Shown here: positions 19,308-27,660 of the stretch, piece after piece
Layout: each line of letters begins with the position of its first letter
How positions within the stretch are numbered: position 1 is the stretch's first letter
DNA from: Hyphomicrobiaceae bacterium
Lineage (GTDB): Bacteria; Pseudomonadota; Alphaproteobacteria; Rhizobiales; Devosiaceae
Length of the DNA: 64,000 bases
NCBI GenBank assembly: GCA_020638095.1
Contig: JACKJF010000003.1
Coordinates: 434,001 to 498,000 of the forward strand
Direction of reading: 5' to 3'
Program-made: the position numbers and the translations under genes
Notes under the pieces: model-generated
Seen by the model: only the letters and a program-made list of their open reading frames with translations
Told to the model about the DNA's origin: nothing
Databases searched by the model: none

Positions 19308-19316
19308 GCTTGAACC

Positions 19317-19907
19317 GTGACGCGTCTCATTCTCGCATCCGCCAGTCCGACGAGATGCCAACTTCTTGAAAATGCCGGCCTTTCCTTTGAGATCGCTCCG
19401 GCCCACCTCGACGAAATCGCCTTCGACAGCCTGTTCGAATCTGAAGGCAGAATTGCGCACGCAGCAGCGCTCGCATCGGCAAAGGCCCGAAAAGTGTCGC
19501 AATCGAACCCGGACGCGCTGGTCATCGGTGCCGACCAGACCCTTTCCCTCGGCAACACGCTTATGCACAAGGCTCCCAACCTCCGGGGCGCCCGCGCCCA
19601 ACTCCAGCGCCTCAGCGGAAAAAGCCACATTCTGACCTCAGCGGTGGCCCTTGCCCGCAACGGTGACATTGTCTGGAACACCGTCGATGAGGCAGAACTG
19701 ACCATGACCGCGTTTTCAGACGTCGAATGTGATCAGATTCTCGCGCTCGAGGGGGATGCCATTCTCGGCTCCGTTGGCTGTTACCGGCTCGAAGGTCCGT
19801 CCATCCGTCTGTTCAAATCCGTTTCGGGAGACTATTTCACCATTCTCGGTCTGCCCCTCCTGCCGCTGATCGCGGCCCTCAGAGACTTTGGAGCGCTTGA
19901 ATCGTGA
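19317..19907 (+). CDS. Maf family nucleotide pyrophosphatase
   Basis: Maf-type nucleoside-triphosphate pyrophosphatase that clears non-canonical or modified nucleotides. The N-terminal signature LILASASPTRCQLLENAGL and the catalytic region VIGADQTL are present, with GVGC-like SVGCYRLEG near the C-terminus. It starts at GTG 19317 without a strong Shine-Dalgarno; 196 residues fits the family. In many alphaproteobacteria a kinase/pyrophosphorylase gene (ppsR) separates the origin from maf, and it is absent here. Confidence 0.9.
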   Translation: MTRLILASASPTRCQLLENAGLSFEIAPAHLDEIAFDSLFESEGRIAHAAALASAKARKVSQSNPDALVIGADQTLSLGNTLMHKAPNLRGARAQLQRLSGKSHILTSAVALARNGDIVWNTVDEAELTMTAFSDVECDQILALEGDAILGSVGCYRLEGPSIRLFKSVSGDYFTILGLPLLPLIAALRDFGALES

Positions 19908-19932
19908 TTCCGAACGACATCTGGACGTCAAA

Positions 19933-20772
19933 ATGACCCGCGCCTTCGTCATCGGACACCCGATCGCTCATTCGCGCTCGCCGCTCATTCATCGTTACTG
20001 GCTCGAGCAACTGCAGATCACCGGCCAATATGACCCGTACGACATTCCACCCGAAGCGCTCGCCGATTTTGTCGGCCGCATCCGGACTGGCGAATTTGCC
20101 GGGGGCAACGTCACGATTCCGCTCAAGGAACGCGTGACGGAACTCTGCGACGAGCTGACCCCGACGGCCGCCGCCATCGGCGCGGTCAACACGCTTTTCG
20201 TTCTCGACGGCCAACTCATTGGCGACAATACCGATGCCTATGGCTTTCTCGCCAATCTTGACGACAAGGCGCCGGGCTGGGACCAGAATCTGACATCGGC
20301 AACCATTCTGGGCGCGGGTGGCGCGAGCCGGGCGCTGATATTTGCCCTCATGAACAGAACCAGCGCGCCGATCAATCTCGTCAATCGCACCCGCGAACGT
20401 GCCGAAACGCTTGCGGACGCTTTCGGACCCAGCGTCAGACCCACGGGGCAGGAGGAATTGCCGGATCTGCTCGCCCATACGGGTCTTCTCATCAATGCGA
20501 CGAGCCTCGGCATGCATGACGAGCGTCACGACCAGCTCGATCTATCCCGCTTGCCGAAAAGCGCGGTCGTGACCGACATCGTTTATGTTCCCCTGCAGAC
20601 GCCACTTCTGGATGATGCGGCAAAACGGGGCCTCAAAACGGTCGACGGGCTTGGCATGCTGCTTCACCAGGCGGTGCCGGGATTCGAATACTGGTTCGGC
20701 GTCCGCCCGGAAGTCGACAATAGCCTTCGCCAACGGATCGAGGCCGACTTGTTTGCCCGGGACAAGGCCTGA
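19933..20772 (+). CDS. aroE: Shikimate dehydrogenase AroE
   Basis: NADPH-dependent reduction of 3-dehydroshikimate to shikimate. The substrate site is FVIGHPIAHSRSPLIH (SRSP), catalytic Lys in GGNVTIPLKE, GDNTDAYGF, the NADP fold ILGAGGASRALIFAL with NRTRERA, and the closing DGLGMLLHQAVPGFE. The start ATG 19933 gives 279 residues. It is the second gene of maf-aroE-coaE-dnaQ, and its stop shares one base with the coaE start. Confidence 0.96.
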   Translation: MTRAFVIGHPIAHSRSPLIHRYWLEQLQITGQYDPYDIPPEALADFVGRIRTGEFAGGNVTIPLKERVTELCDELTPTAAAIGAVNTLFVLDGQLIGDNTDAYGFLANLDDKAPGWDQNLTSATILGAGGASRALIFALMNRTSAPINLVNRTRERAETLADAFGPSVRPTGQEELPDLLAHTGLLINATSLGMHDERHDQLDLSRLPKSAVVTDIVYVPLQTPLLDDAAKRGLKTVDGLGMLLHQAVPGFEYWFGVRPEVDNSLRQRIEADLFARDKA

Positions 20773-21368
20773 TGTTCCGCCTGGGGCTGACCGGCTCGAT
20801 TGCGACCGGAAAATCGACCGTTCTGGCCGAGTTCAAATCTCTGGGCGCCAGCGTCTATTCGGCCGACGAGGCCGTCCACGATCTCTATGAGAATGAAGCC
20901 GTCAAACCCGTTGGCGCGGCTTTTCCCGAGGCGATCAGGGACGGCAAGGTTGATCGCGCGGCCCTCTCGGCCCGGCTCATCGGCCACCCCGAGCGGCTCG
21001 CCAAACTCGAATCGATCGTTCATCCGCTGGTGCGTCAGCGCATGCGCGCCTTTTCCGATGACGCGGCGCAACGCGGTGCACCCCTCGCCGTGTTCGACAT
21101 TCCGCTTCTTTACGAAACCGGGCAGGGGGCCGATTTCGACGCCGTTGCGGCAACCTTTTGTGATGAAGCCGAACAAAGGCGGCGCGTGCTCTTGCGACCG
21201 GGCATGAGCGATGAAAAACTGTCAGCCATTCTGGTCCGGCAATGGACCCAGAACCAGAAACGTGCCGCCGCCGATTTCGTCATCGACACGAACAAGCCGC
21301 TCGATGACGTCGCCCAGCAGGTCGGCGTGATCTTCAGAACCTGCGTAGAGAACAGCGCCAGCTCATGA
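20772..21368 (+). CDS. coaE: Dephospho-CoA kinase CoaE
   Basis: Final step of coenzyme A synthesis, phosphorylating dephospho-CoA. The P-loop is LTGSIATGKSTVL, followed by SADEAVHDLY, the family motif SIVHPLVRQRM and FDIPLLYETG. It is 198 residues. It overlaps aroE by 1 base and dnaQ by 4 bases, consistent with an operon. Confidence 0.95.
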   Translation: MFRLGLTGSIATGKSTVLAEFKSLGASVYSADEAVHDLYENEAVKPVGAAFPEAIRDGKVDRAALSARLIGHPERLAKLESIVHPLVRQRMRAFSDDAAQRGAPLAVFDIPLLYETGQGADFDAVAATFCDEAEQRRRVLLRPGMSDEKLSAILVRQWTQNQKRAAADFVIDTNKPLDDVAQQVGVIFRTCVENSASS

Positions 21369-22084
21369 TTCGCGAGATCGTGCTCGATACCGAAACCACC
21401 GGGTTTGATGCCAATACCGGCGACCGGATTGTCGAAATCGGCTGTGTCGAACTGGTCAACCACATCCCGACCGGCCGCCATTTCCATCACTATGTGAACC
21501 CGGAACGCGCCATGCCGGAAGAGGCCTTTCGCGTTCATGGATTGAGCGACGAATTCCTCGCCGACAAGCCGAAATTCGGCGAGATCGCGGAAAAGTTCTC
21601 GGCCTTTGTCGGCGCCTCGTGCCTCATCATCCATAACGCCCCCTTCGACATGGGTTTTCTCAATGTCGAAATGAAAAAGAGCGGGCGCCCGGAACTTGTC
21701 AATGAGGTCATCGACACCGTTCAACTCGCCCGCAAGGTGCATCCCGGTGCGCGGGTCAGCCTTGACGCGCTCTGCAAGCATTACGGCATCGACAATTCCC
21801 GCCGCACCCTGCACGGCGCGCTTCTCGACAGCGAAATCCTCGCCGAAGTCTATCTCGAATTGATCGGCGGCCGTCAGGTCGCGCTTGCCCTGTCCGTCGA
21901 CGCCGAACGGGCCGCTGAACCGGGCGAGCTGGGCAAACGCCATTATCCGCCCCGACCACGGCCCTTGCCCGCAAGGCTCGATGCCGCGACCCTTGCCGCC
22001 CATGCGGCCTTCGTCGGAACCATCGGAAAATCGGCGCTCTGGCACCACTATGGTGACGAAAGCGACGAATCCGGCGAGGCCTGA
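21365..22084 (+). CDS. dnaQ: DNA polymerase III epsilon subunit DnaQ
   Basis: The 3'-5' proofreading exonuclease of the replicase. Exo I is EIVLDTETTGFD, Exo II region LIIHNAPFDMGFLN, and Exo III LHGALLDSEILAEVYLEL (fragments of the domain). At 239 residues it includes a C-terminal polymerase-contact tail. It is the last gene of the maf-aroE-coaE-dnaQ run; secB, which often follows in this class, is not present. Confidence 0.96.
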   Translation: MIREIVLDTETTGFDANTGDRIVEIGCVELVNHIPTGRHFHHYVNPERAMPEEAFRVHGLSDEFLADKPKFGEIAEKFSAFVGASCLIIHNAPFDMGFLNVEMKKSGRPELVNEVIDTVQLARKVHPGARVSLDALCKHYGIDNSRRTLHGALLDSEILAEVYLELIGGRQVALALSVDAERAAEPGELGKRHYPPRPRPLPARLDAATLAAHAAFVGTIGKSALWHHYGDESDESGEA

Positions 22085-22131
22085 GCCACGAGGGCGTTCA
22101 GCCGCACGAACGAATCAGGCAATTTGCCCTC

Positions 22132-22872
22132 ATGTTCAGCCGTACCACCAATTGGCCCGACCAGTTCGCCGTCGACATCGATGGTGAGCCTGTCGCAGTC
22201 CGCGTCAGGCCGAATGCCCGCAGCCGCACCTACCGGCTGACGGTCGGGCGCACCGGCGAGCCTTCGATTTCGGTGCCGGCGCGCGGCCGCATCAGCGAGG
22301 TCGAAGCCTTTCTTGAAAAACAGCGCCACTGGCTGGCGGTCCGTCTGGCGCGCGCGCCCAAGCCCAAGCCGTTTGTCGAGGGCGCAATTGTTCCCATTCG
22401 CGGCATTGACGTGCGGATCATCGGATCTGGCGTCCTGCGCGGCACGGTTCGGCTTGTCGAGGGCGACGATCCGGGCGTTCTCGTGCCCGGAGGCCCGGAC
22501 CATCTGGCGCGCCGCCTGACCGACTGGCTGAAGGCCGAGGCGCTCGTCGACCTCAAGGCACGAACCGAATTTCATGCGCAACGGCTCGATGTGCGGCCCG
22601 CCGGCGTGTCGCTGCGCAGCCAATCATCCCGCTGGGGCTCCTGCTCGAGCCAGAAGCGGCTCAACTACAATTGGCGGCTGGTGCTCGCGCCGCCTTTCGT
22701 GCTCGACTATGTCGCGGCCCACGAGGTCGCGCATCTGCGCGAAATGAACCATTCGTCGCGCTTCTGGGCACTGGTCGAAAAAACCCTGCCCGATATGACC
22801 CGCGGCCAGTCCTGGCTGAAGTCCCATGGTGCCGATCTGATGACCTATGGGGTCGATTCGCGCGGCTGCTGA
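22132..22872 (+). CDS. YgjP-like zinc metallohydrolase (M48/DUF45)
   Basis: Predicted zinc-dependent hydrolase of the YgjP/WLM superfamily; E. coli YgjP has been described as acting on UTP, but the substrate here is not evident. The motif AAHEVAHLREMNHSSRFW supplies the HExxH pair and downstream His; RSQSSRWGSCSS is a family mark. It is 246 residues. The last 28 bases overlap the end of the convergent acetyltransferase gene. Confidence 0.85.
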   Translation: MFSRTTNWPDQFAVDIDGEPVAVRVRPNARSRTYRLTVGRTGEPSISVPARGRISEVEAFLEKQRHWLAVRLARAPKPKPFVEGAIVPIRGIDVRIIGSGVLRGTVRLVEGDDPGVLVPGGPDHLARRLTDWLKAEALVDLKARTEFHAQRLDVRPAGVSLRSQSSRWGSCSSQKRLNYNWRLVLAPPFVLDYVAAHEVAHLREMNHSSRFWALVEKTLPDMTRGQSWLKSHGADLMTYGVDSRGC

Positions 22873-23360
22873 CGGAACACCAGATCAGCCGGGTCGGGGC
22901 GTGGGGCGACGCGATCTTCGACCGCGCCCAGGCGCCGGGCCAGCGCAATCGACGCCCTGTTGGCGGCATCGGTGTAGCTGACCAGCGTTCTTGCCCCTAG
23001 AACGTCAAAGGCCCAGTCCCGAAGCGTGGCCGCCGCCTCGAACGCATATCCAGCGCCCTCGAACCCGTCATAAAGAAACCATCCAAGTTCCAGTTCGGGA
23101 AAAAGCGGTCCCGAACTTAACGCCACTTCGCCAACGCAAACCCCATCCGTCCGGCGTTCAATCATCAATGCCCCGTGGCCGAACAGGTGCCACTGCGCCA
23201 CGTCGTGGCAGAACCATTTCCAGGCCTCGGCTTTCGAACAGGGCCCGCCCATGAACCGCGAACGGTCGGACGTCAGCATTTCGGCAAACGCAGGAAAATC
23301 GCCAATTTCCGGCGGGCGCAGCCGCAACCGCTCGGTCAAAAGGGTTGGAATGCCGGTCAT
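22845..23360 (-). CDS. GNAT-family N-acetyltransferase (RimJ/RimL-like)
   Basis: Acyl-CoA-dependent acetyltransferase of 171 residues. It opens with LLTERLRLRPPEIGDFPAFAEML, and its acetyl-CoA-binding segment is GAGYAFEAAATLRDWAFDVLGARTLVSYTDAANRASIALARRLGA (read in parts). The acceptor (protein N-terminus or small amine) cannot be inferred. Its ATG overlaps the stop of the upstream ArsR gene by 4 bases, so the two form an autoregulated pair. Confidence 0.87.
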   Translation of the reverse strand: MTGIPTLLTERLRLRPPEIGDFPAFAEMLTSDRSRFMGGPCSKAEAWKWFCHDVAQWHLFGHGALMIERRTDGVCVGEVALSSGPLFPELELGWFLYDGFEGAGYAFEAAATLRDWAFDVLGARTLVSYTDAANRASIALARRLGAVEDRVAPRPDPADLVFRQQPRESTP

Positions 23361-23638
23361 GCCGATATTCTTCCAAAAGTCTCAAGCCAATGACGCAGCG
23401 GCGTCAGTCCATCGGACGTGACATGATAGATCACTTCGCGGCCCCGGCGCACCGCTTCAACCAGGCCGGCCTCTTTCATGATGGCCAGGTGCTTCGACAC
23501 GGTCGGTTGCGAAACCCCCGCAAAAAGGGTCAGGTCACCCACCGTCTGGTTCCTGCGTTCGACCATGCGTTCAAATAGCGCCCTGCGCGTCGGGTCGGAC
23601 AAAACGTGAAAAAGCGTGTCAGGATGGATGGTTACCAT
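23357..23638 (-). CDS. ArsR-family winged-helix repressor
   Basis: Small DNA-binding repressor (93 residues) resembling the SdpR/metalloregulator-like branch. HPDTLFHVLSDPTRRALFERM is the first helix region and the recognition helix lies in AGVSQPTVSKHLAIMKEAGLV. No cysteine metal-binding motif is seen, so metals are an unlikely signal. The start ATG 23638 is used; an in-frame upstream start would lie inside the operator palindrome. It is transcribed into a GNAT acetyltransferase. Confidence 0.9.
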   Translation of the reverse strand: MVTIHPDTLFHVLSDPTRRALFERMVERRNQTVGDLTLFAGVSQPTVSKHLAIMKEAGLVEAVRRGREVIYHVTSDGLTPLRHWLETFGRISA

Positions 23639-23692
23639 ATATAGACCGATATCTATATTTGTAAACAAATCATATAGATGAATGTCTATATA
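23638..23692. promoter_or_regulatory. Nested palindromic operator of the ArsR gene
   Basis: Two inverted repeats share a centre at 23665: TATATAGAC / GTCTATATA (23638-23646 and 23684-23692) and ATCTATAT / ATATAGAT (23651-23658 and 23672-23679). A third, ATTTGT-AA-ACAAAT (23657-23670), lies inside. The block is sharply AT-rich against its surroundings and abuts the ArsR start codon, so autorepression is likely. Confidence 0.65.
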
Positions 23693-24007
23693 TCAAAGTT
23701 TGCGCAGTTCGAAAAGCCATGGCCCAATGCAGGGCTGTGCGACGGCGGGAATTGGCGTCGCGCCGACGGCCGTGGGAAAGTGTCTTTGGCATTGGCTGGT
23801 TGAATACGGCCCGCCATCGCCCGGCCCACGCCGGAACCCGTATCGGAACCGTTAGGCCGATAGTCTTTGCATTCGAAGCGCAAATGCACTATAGCGCGCA
23901 CCAGTTTCGCCGGCCTTTGTGCCGGACGAACGCAAAATGGCCCTCCGCTGGACGACATCCCGGCCCGGGGCGACCCAAATCCTCACTGTTGAAGAAAGGA
24001 TGTTCCG
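23693..24007 (+). promoter_or_regulatory. rpsO leader with a sigma70-like promoter
   Basis: No convincing gene in this 315 bp gap. A promoter-like pair TTGCAT (23867-23872), 17 bp spacer, TATAGC (23890-23895) would give about a 100 nt leader to rpsO. AAAGGA lies about 8 nt before the rpsO start. Confidence 0.45.
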
Positions 24008-24277
24008 ATGTCGATTACTGCTGAACGCAAGGCTGAACTCATCAAGCAATACGCGACCAAGGCGGACGATACCGGCTCCCCGGAAGTCCAGGTCGCGGTT
24101 CTCTCCGAGCGCATCGCCAACCTGACCGAGCATTTTAAGACCCACGCCAAGGACAACCATTCCCGGCGCGGTCTCCTCAAGCTCGTCAGCCAGCGCCGCC
24201 GGCTGCTTGACTATGTCAAGGCCAAGGACGAGGCGCGCTACCAGAGCCTGATCGAACGGCTCGGCCTGCGCCGCTGA
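24008..24277 (+). CDS. rpsO: 30S ribosomal protein S15
   Basis: Primary-binding ribosomal protein S15 of 89 residues. The sequence shows the family pattern [26 protein letters not shown] followed by [22 protein letters not shown]. It precedes pnp, as in most bacteria. The usual upstream truB and rbfA genes are not adjacent here. Confidence 0.98.
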   Translation: MSITAERKAELIKQYATKADDTGSPEVQVAVLSERIANLTEHFKTHAKDNHSRRGLLKLVSQRRRLLDYVKAKDEARYQSLIERLGLRR

Positions 24278-24283
24278 CCCATC

Positions 24284-24308
24284 CGGCCGGGCGCGAACCG
24301 CCCGGCCG
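24284..24308 (+). terminator. Hairpin after rpsO
   Basis: Perfect 10 bp arms CGGCCGGGCG / CGCCCGGCCG with a 5 nt loop, followed by TTTCAC. It could act as a partial terminator or an RNase III processing site between rpsO and pnp. Confidence 0.5.
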
Positions 24309-24424
24309 TTTCACACGGATCCGGCCGGAGTGGCAGGATTGTTGGCTGCTTTCATCGCTCCCTTTGGGCGCCTCATATGAAAGCTGCTCGCCATTCTGCT
24401 CACTCCCTTCAGGTCCGACCAATG

Positions 24425-24477
24425 TGCCGCCCGTGCCGGGCGGCAGCCAACGCCCGTCCGGCAGGGGCCGGAACGGG
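24425..24477 (+). promoter_or_regulatory. Double hairpin in the pnp leader
   Basis: TGCCGCCCG-tgc-CGGGCGGCA (24425-24445) is followed by a second imperfect stem built from GCCCGTCCGGC and GCCGGAACGGGC (about 24451-24477). Hairpins in this position are cleaved by RNase III to autoregulate pnp in E. coli. Confidence 0.45.
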
Positions 24478-24494
24478 CATATCTGAATGGAAAA

Positions 24495-26633
24495 ATGACA
24501 ATGTTTGATTCCCACAAGGTCGAGCTCAACTGGGGCGGCCAGCCGCTGACCCTTGAAACCGGCAAGATCGCCCGTCAGGCTGACGGCGCCGTTCTCGCCT
24601 CGCTCGGCGACACCACCGTTCTGGCGACCGTCGTTTCCGCGAAATCCGCCAAGGAGGGCCAGGACTTCTTCCCCCTGACCGTCAACTATCAGGAAAAAGC
24701 CTTCGCCGCCGGCAAGATCCCGGGCGGCTACTTCAAGCGTGAAGGCCGGCCGACCGAAGCCGAGACGCTGATCTCGCGCCTGATCGACCGCCCCATCCGC
24801 CCGCTCTTTCCCGATGGTTACAAGAACGAGACCCAGGTCGTGATCACCGTCCTGCAGCACGACATGGAAAACGAGCCCGACGTGCTCGCCATGGTCGCCG
24901 CCTCCGCTGCGCTGACCATTTCCGGCATCCCGTTCATGGGTCCGATCGGCGCCGCCCGCGTCGGTTACATCGATGGCGAATATGTGCTGAACACGCCGAT
25001 CCATCGCCGCGACGAGTCGCGGCTCGACCTCGTCATGGCCGGTACCGCCGACGCCGTGCTGATGGTTGAATCCGAGGCGAGCGAACTCTCCGAGGAGATC
25101 ATGCTCGGTGCCGTCATGTTCGGCCATCGCCAGAGCCAGAAGGTCATCGACGCCATCATCAAGCTTGCCGAGATGGCGGCAAAGGACCCGCGCGACTTCG
25201 AACCAGAAGATCTGAGCGCGCTTGAAGGCGACATGCTCAAGTTCATCGAAGACGAGCTGCGCACGGCCTACAAGATCACCAAGAAGGAAGACCGCTACGC
25301 CGCGGTTGACGCCGCCAAGGCCAAGGTCAAGACCCATTATGTGCCCGCCGACGGCGAAGCGGCCCAGTGGAAGGACGAGCAGATCGCCACGGTCTTCAAG
25401 TCCCTGCAGGCCAAGATTGTCCGCTGGAACGTCCTCGACACCCATTCGCGCATCGATGGCCGCTCGCTCGATCAGGTTCGCCCGATCGTGGCCGAAGTCG
25501 GCGTTCTGCCCCGCACCCATGGTTCGGCGCTCTTCACCCGCGGCGAAACCCAGGCGCTGGTGGTCGCAACCCTGGGCACCGCCGACGACGAGCAGTATGT
25601 CGACTCGCTTGAGGGCACCTACAAGCAGAACTTCATGCTGCACTACAATTTCCCGCCCTATTCGGTGGGTGAGGCGGGCCGCATGGGCTCTCCCGGCCGC
25701 CGTGAAATCGGCCACGGCAAGCTTGCCTGGCGCGCCATCAATCCGATGCGCCCGAGTGCCGAGGAATTCCCCTACACGATCCGGCTCGTCTCCGAGATCA
25801 CCGAGTCCAACGGCTCCTCGTCCATGGCCACCGTCTGCGGCAGCTCGCTGGCACTGATGGATGCCGGCGTGCCGATGAAGGCGCCGGTGGCGGGCATTGC
25901 CATGGGCCTCATTCTCGAAGGCGAGAAGTTCGCGGTTCTCTCCGACATTCTCGGCGACGAGGATCACCTCGGCGACATGGACTTCAAGGTCGCGGGCACC
26001 GAAAACGGCGTCACGAGCCTTCAGATGGATATCAAGATCGCCGGCATCACCGAGGAGATCATGAAAATCGCCCTCGAACAGGCCAAGGGCGGCCGCATCC
26101 ATATCCTCGGTGAAATGGCCAAGGCCCTGAGCGAAGCGCGCGCGGAAGTCGGCGAGTTTGCCCCCCGCATCGAAAGCTTCTCAATCCCGACGGCGAAAAT
26201 TCGCGACGTCATCGGCACGGGCGGCAAGGTCATCCGCGAAATCGTCGAAAAGACCGGGGCCAAGGTCAACATCGAAGACGATGGCACGGTGAAGGTTTCG
26301 TCCTCGAACGCGTCCGAAATCGAAGCGGCCGTCAAGTGGATCCGCTCGATCACCGATGAGCCGGAAGTCGGTCACATCTATCAGGGCACCGTGGTCAAGA
26401 CCGCCGATTTCGGCGCCTTCGTCAATTTCTTCGGTCCCCGCGACGGGCTGGTGCATATTTCCCAGCTCGCCGACCGCCGGGTCGCCAAGACCACCGACGT
26501 GGTCAACGAGGGCGACAAGGTCTGGGTCAAGCTCCTCGGCTTCGACGATCGCGGCAAGGTCCGCCTGTCAATGAAGGTCGTCAACCAGGAAACCGGCGAG
26601 GAGATGAAGGCGGAAGAAGGCGACGACGAGTAA
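24495..26633 (+). CDS. pnp: Polyribonucleotide nucleotidyltransferase (PNPase)
   Basis: Trimeric phosphorolytic 3'-5' exoribonuclease. Two RNase PH domains are visible: the first begins [25 protein letters not shown]; the second contains [23 protein letters not shown] (in parts) and [19 protein letters not shown] domain with [13 protein letters not shown] and an S1 domain with [13 protein letters not shown] close the protein at 712 residues. A double hairpin leader precedes it and a strong terminator follows it. Confidence 0.98.
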   Translation: MTMFDSHKVELNWGGQPLTLETGKIARQADGAVLASLGDTTVLATVVSAKSAKEGQDFFPLTVNYQEKAFAAGKIPGGYFKREGRPTEAETLISRLIDRPIRPLFPDGYKNETQVVITVLQHDMENEPDVLAMVAASAALTISGIPFMGPIGAARVGYIDGEYVLNTPIHRRDESRLDLVMAGTADAVLMVESEASELSEEIMLGAVMFGHRQSQKVIDAIIKLAEMAAKDPRDFEPEDLSALEGDMLKFIEDELRTAYKITKKEDRYAAVDAAKAKVKTHYVPADGEAAQWKDEQIATVFKSLQAKIVRWNVLDTHSRIDGRSLDQVRPIVAEVGVLPRTHGSALFTRGETQALVVATLGTADDEQYVDSLEGTYKQNFMLHYNFPPYSVGEAGRMGSPGRREIGHGKLAWRAINPMRPSAEEFPYTIRLVSEITESNGSSSMATVCGSSLALMDAGVPMKAPVAGIAMGLILEGEKFAVLSDILGDEDHLGDMDFKVAGTENGVTSLQMDIKIAGITEEIMKIALEQAKGGRIHILGEMAKALSEARAEVGEFAPRIESFSIPTAKIRDVIGTGGKVIREIVEKTGAKVNIEDDGTVKVSSSNASEIEAAVKWIRSITDEPEVGHIYQGTVVKTADFGAFVNFFGPRDGLVHISQLADRRVAKTTDVVNEGDKVWVKLLGFDDRGKVRLSMKVVNQETGEEMKAEEGDDE

Positions 26634-26660
26634 ACGTCAATCCGTCACGGAACAATCACG

Positions 26661-26690
26661 AAAAGCCCGGATCATCGATCCGGGCTTTTT
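26661..26690 (+). terminator. Rho-independent terminator of pnp
   Basis: GCCCGGATC-atc-GATCCGGGC stem (26665-26673 and 26677-26685), preceded by AAAA and followed by TTTTT. The A/T flanks make it potentially bidirectional. Confidence 0.92.
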
Positions 26691-26749
26691 GCTGCTGACA
26701 TCATCTGACCCGATCCGAAGGCAAAACGCCGTCGAAAATCGGAGACCAA

Positions 26750-27235
26750 ATGATGAACCCAAACACCGGCAGCGAATTCGCATTCCTCTTTGGCACCTGG
26801 ACCGTCGCGCACCAAAGGCTGCGCCATCGCCTTCAGGGCAGCGACATCTGGGACCGTTTCCAAGGCAGCAGCACGACGCGACCGGTGCTGGATGGCTTGG
26901 GCAACGTCGAAGAAAATCTGATCGAGCATCCCGACGGTACCTACCGGGCCATCGCTATCCGCTCCTTCGACCAGTCCACCGGCCAATGGGCGATCTGGTG
27001 GCTCGACGGCCGCAATCCCCATCATCTCGACACGCCCGTCGTCGGTCAATTCAGCGACGGCATCGGCACCTTCACCTGCGAGGACACATTCGAAGGCCGC
27101 CCAATTCTGGTTCGCTTCCTCTGGCAATGTTCATCCGAAACGGAATGTCACTGGGAACAGGCATTTTCACCCGACGGCGGCGCAACCTGGGAAACCAATT
27201 GGCTGATGGATTTCACGCGGAGCGAACGGGACTGA
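26750..27235 (+). CDS. Uncharacterised 161-residue protein, DUF1579-like
   Basis: No function assigned. The cytoplasmic-looking protein has no signal peptide or membrane segment. The start region FAFLFGTWTVAHQRL followed by a repeated tryptophan pattern (GQWAIWWLDGR, FLWQCS, TWETNWLMDF) resembles the lipocalin-like DUF1579 proteins, but the match is by eye only. GGAG lies 5 nt before ATG 26750 and 8 nt before the in-frame ATG 26753. It stands alone after the pnp terminator. Confidence 0.75.
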   Translation: MMNPNTGSEFAFLFGTWTVAHQRLRHRLQGSDIWDRFQGSSTTRPVLDGLGNVEENLIEHPDGTYRAIAIRSFDQSTGQWAIWWLDGRNPHHLDTPVVGQFSDGIGTFTCEDTFEGRPILVRFLWQCSSETECHWEQAFSPDGGATWETNWLMDFTRSERD

Positions 27236-27244
27236 ACCTGCCCG

Positions 27245-27658
27245 TTACATCTCGTCAAATTCCCTGAGGCTTCCGGGCACAATATGTGCCCATTCCCGCC
27301 GGTTGCTGCAAAAGATCTGCATCCGCGGCACAAACAGTGCCGGATCGTCGAGTGAACCGGCATATATGGTCACTTCCTCGTCTTCGCCGCCTCCAAAAAC
27401 CGTCGACCCACAGGTCGGGCAGAAGTTGCGCCGCGACGTGCGCCCGTCCTTCAACCGATGATCATAGTGTGAGGCGGGTCCCGAAAAGCTGAACCGCGCG
27501 AGCGGATAACCCATGAAGGGCGCAAAGGCTGATCCGCTCGATTTCTGGCAGTCCTCGCAATGGCAAAGCCCGGCATAGGCCGGCGCGCCGGTTGCCCGGT
27601 AGCGAAGGCCGCCGCAAAGGCATCCGCCCGTCAGGACACGCTCGGCGTCATCTGCCAT
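27245..27658 (-). CDS. GFA/CENP-V zinc-binding domain protein
   Basis: Member of the glutathione-dependent formaldehyde-activating (GFA, Mss4-like) fold. Zinc ligands are visible as GGCLCGGLRY, LCHCEDCQKSSG and CPTCGS. It is 137 residues. It is the last gene of a TetR-GST-GFA unit (2 bp after the GST stop), suggesting a role in glutathione-linked electrophile or aldehyde detoxification. The name does not prove formaldehyde activity. Confidence 0.87.
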   Translation of the reverse strand: MADDAERVLTGGCLCGGLRYRATGAPAYAGLCHCEDCQKSSGSAFAPFMGYPLARFSFSGPASHYDHRLKDGRTSRRNFCPTCGSTVFGGGEDEEVTIYAGSLDDPALFVPRMQIFCSNRREWAHIVPGSLREFDEM

Positions 27659-27660
27659 CC

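Larger units (their letters stand above)
18946..19316. other. Candidate chromosomal replication origin (oriC), hemE-maf gap
   Basis: A 371 bp non-coding gap between divergently transcribed hemE and maf. It contains a perfect CtrA box (19058-19072), a DnaA box matching TTWTNCACA on the reverse strand (TTTTGCACA, 19299-19307), a second with one mismatch (19215-19223), and one GANTC site (19103-19107). Another perfect DnaA box, TTATGCACA, is at 19561-19569 inside maf. In Caulobacter and rhizobia the origin lies next to hemE, and parAB-parS is close by here. Several C-rich runs at 19130-19290 make it not uniformly AT-rich. Confidence 0.7.

Noticed and set aside
24216..26102. 628-codon open frame antisense to pnp
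   Set aside because: It is the reverse-strand shadow of pnp in GC-rich DNA. Its predicted protein is acidic and repetitive with no family features, and pnp itself is unambiguous.
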